From: Candidatus Phascolarctobacterium caballi
GTDB taxonomy: Bacteria > Bacillota > Negativicutes > Acidaminococcales > Acidaminococcaceae
DNA length: 5,133 bases
Direction: 5' to 3'
NCBI GenBank assembly: GCA_018065225.1
Contig: JAGHTS010000273.1
Coordinates: 1-5,133 of the forward strand
The position numbers and the translations under genes were made by a program. The notes under the pieces were generated by a model. It was not told where the DNA came from, did no database searches, and worked only from the letters and a program-made list of their open reading frames with translations. Below, one piece after another: positions 4,967 through 5,133 of the stretch (positions are counted from its first letter, which is position 1; each line of letters begins with the position of its first letter).

Positions 4967-5133
4967 ATGTCCCCAGCAGTAAAATGTTTACTTTTGTTGG
5001 CAGTAGTCGCAGTATGTTTCATTACCGAAATTATTCCTTTGGCGGTTACTTCCATGGCTGCAGCCATCGCGTGCGGTGTGCTCGGCTTTATTCCTGTTAA
5101 ACAAGTATTCAGTGGTCTCTCCAATTCCACTGT
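4967..5133 (+). CDS. SLC13/DASS-family anion permease, 5' end only (copy 3)
   Basis: The first 55 codons and two bases of codon 56 are present, running off the window. The protein matches copy 2 at 50 of 55 residues; differences are I9L, I27V, G32A, L38V and T44V, all conservative. The DNA matches at about 150 of 167 bases, and the last 35 bases are identical. The segment covers the first membrane helices and reaches the GLSNSTV motif, before the first SNT signature. By family it is an inner-membrane anion carrier. A strong ribosome site supports ATG 4967. Its leader is unlike that of copy 2, so it is probably regulated differently. Whether the rest of the gene is intact cannot be seen. Confidence 0.9.
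   Translation, partial: MSPAVKCLLLLAVVAVCFITEIIPLAVTSMAAAIACGVLGFIPVKQVFSGLSNST

Noticed and set aside
1..5133. Mobile element or CRISPR array
   Set aside because: No transposase, terminal inverted repeats with target duplications, or regularly spaced repeats were seen. The large repeats are explained by SLC13 paralogy.

Overview
All genes in this window lie on the + strand. It holds a regulatory cassette set inside a tandem family of SLC13/DASS-type anion transporters. The composition (AT-leaning, roughly 40% GC by eye), strong AGGAGG ribosome sites, frequent TTG starts and compact intrinsic terminators suggest a low-GC Bacillota. The combination of a CitA/DcuS-type kinase, a Crp-like regulator and several short SLC13 permeases would suit an anaerobic organic-acid user such as a member of the Negativicutes. 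That placement is inference only; no marker gene is present.

Layout. Positions 1-62 are the last codons of one SLC13 permease (copy 1), followed by an intrinsic terminator (86-117) and a second terminator-like hairpin (167-200). A two-component system follows: a CitA/DcuS-type sensor histidine kinase (217-1893) overlapping by 8 nt a CitB/DcuR-type response regulator (1886-2590, TTG start). A structured intergenic region (2591-2719) leads to a Crp/Fnr-superfamily regulator (2720-3394, TTG start) that has lost the residues used to bind cAMP. After a terminator (3442-3474) comes a complete 422-residue SLC13 permease (copy 2, 3559-4827), another terminator (4842-4872), a leader with a perfect 12-bp palindrome, and the first 55 codons of a third SLC13 permease (copy 3, 4967 to the window end).

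How it may work together. CitA/DcuS-type systems sense external di- or tricarboxylates and switch on the cognate transporter. Here the cassette sits among at least three closely related permeases: copies 2 and 3 match at 50 of 55 N-terminal residues, and copies 1 and 2 at 17 of the last 19. The permease bodies are alike but their leaders differ, so the copies are probably expressed under different conditions. A half-site of the form ATTTYGTAAGT occurs both in the region between the response regulator and the Crp-like gene and in the copy 3 leader palindrome, which makes it a candidate operator linking the regulators to the transporters.

The most unusual points are: (i) a 13-bp stem whose 3' arm is the ribosome site of the Crp-like gene and whose loop is that gene's -10 box; (ii) an extended -10 box so close to the kinase ATG that the mRNA could be leaderless; (iii) an extracytoplasmic sensor domain without the usual Arg/His carboxylate-binding motif. 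No RNA genes, CRISPR arrays or insertion sequences were seen.
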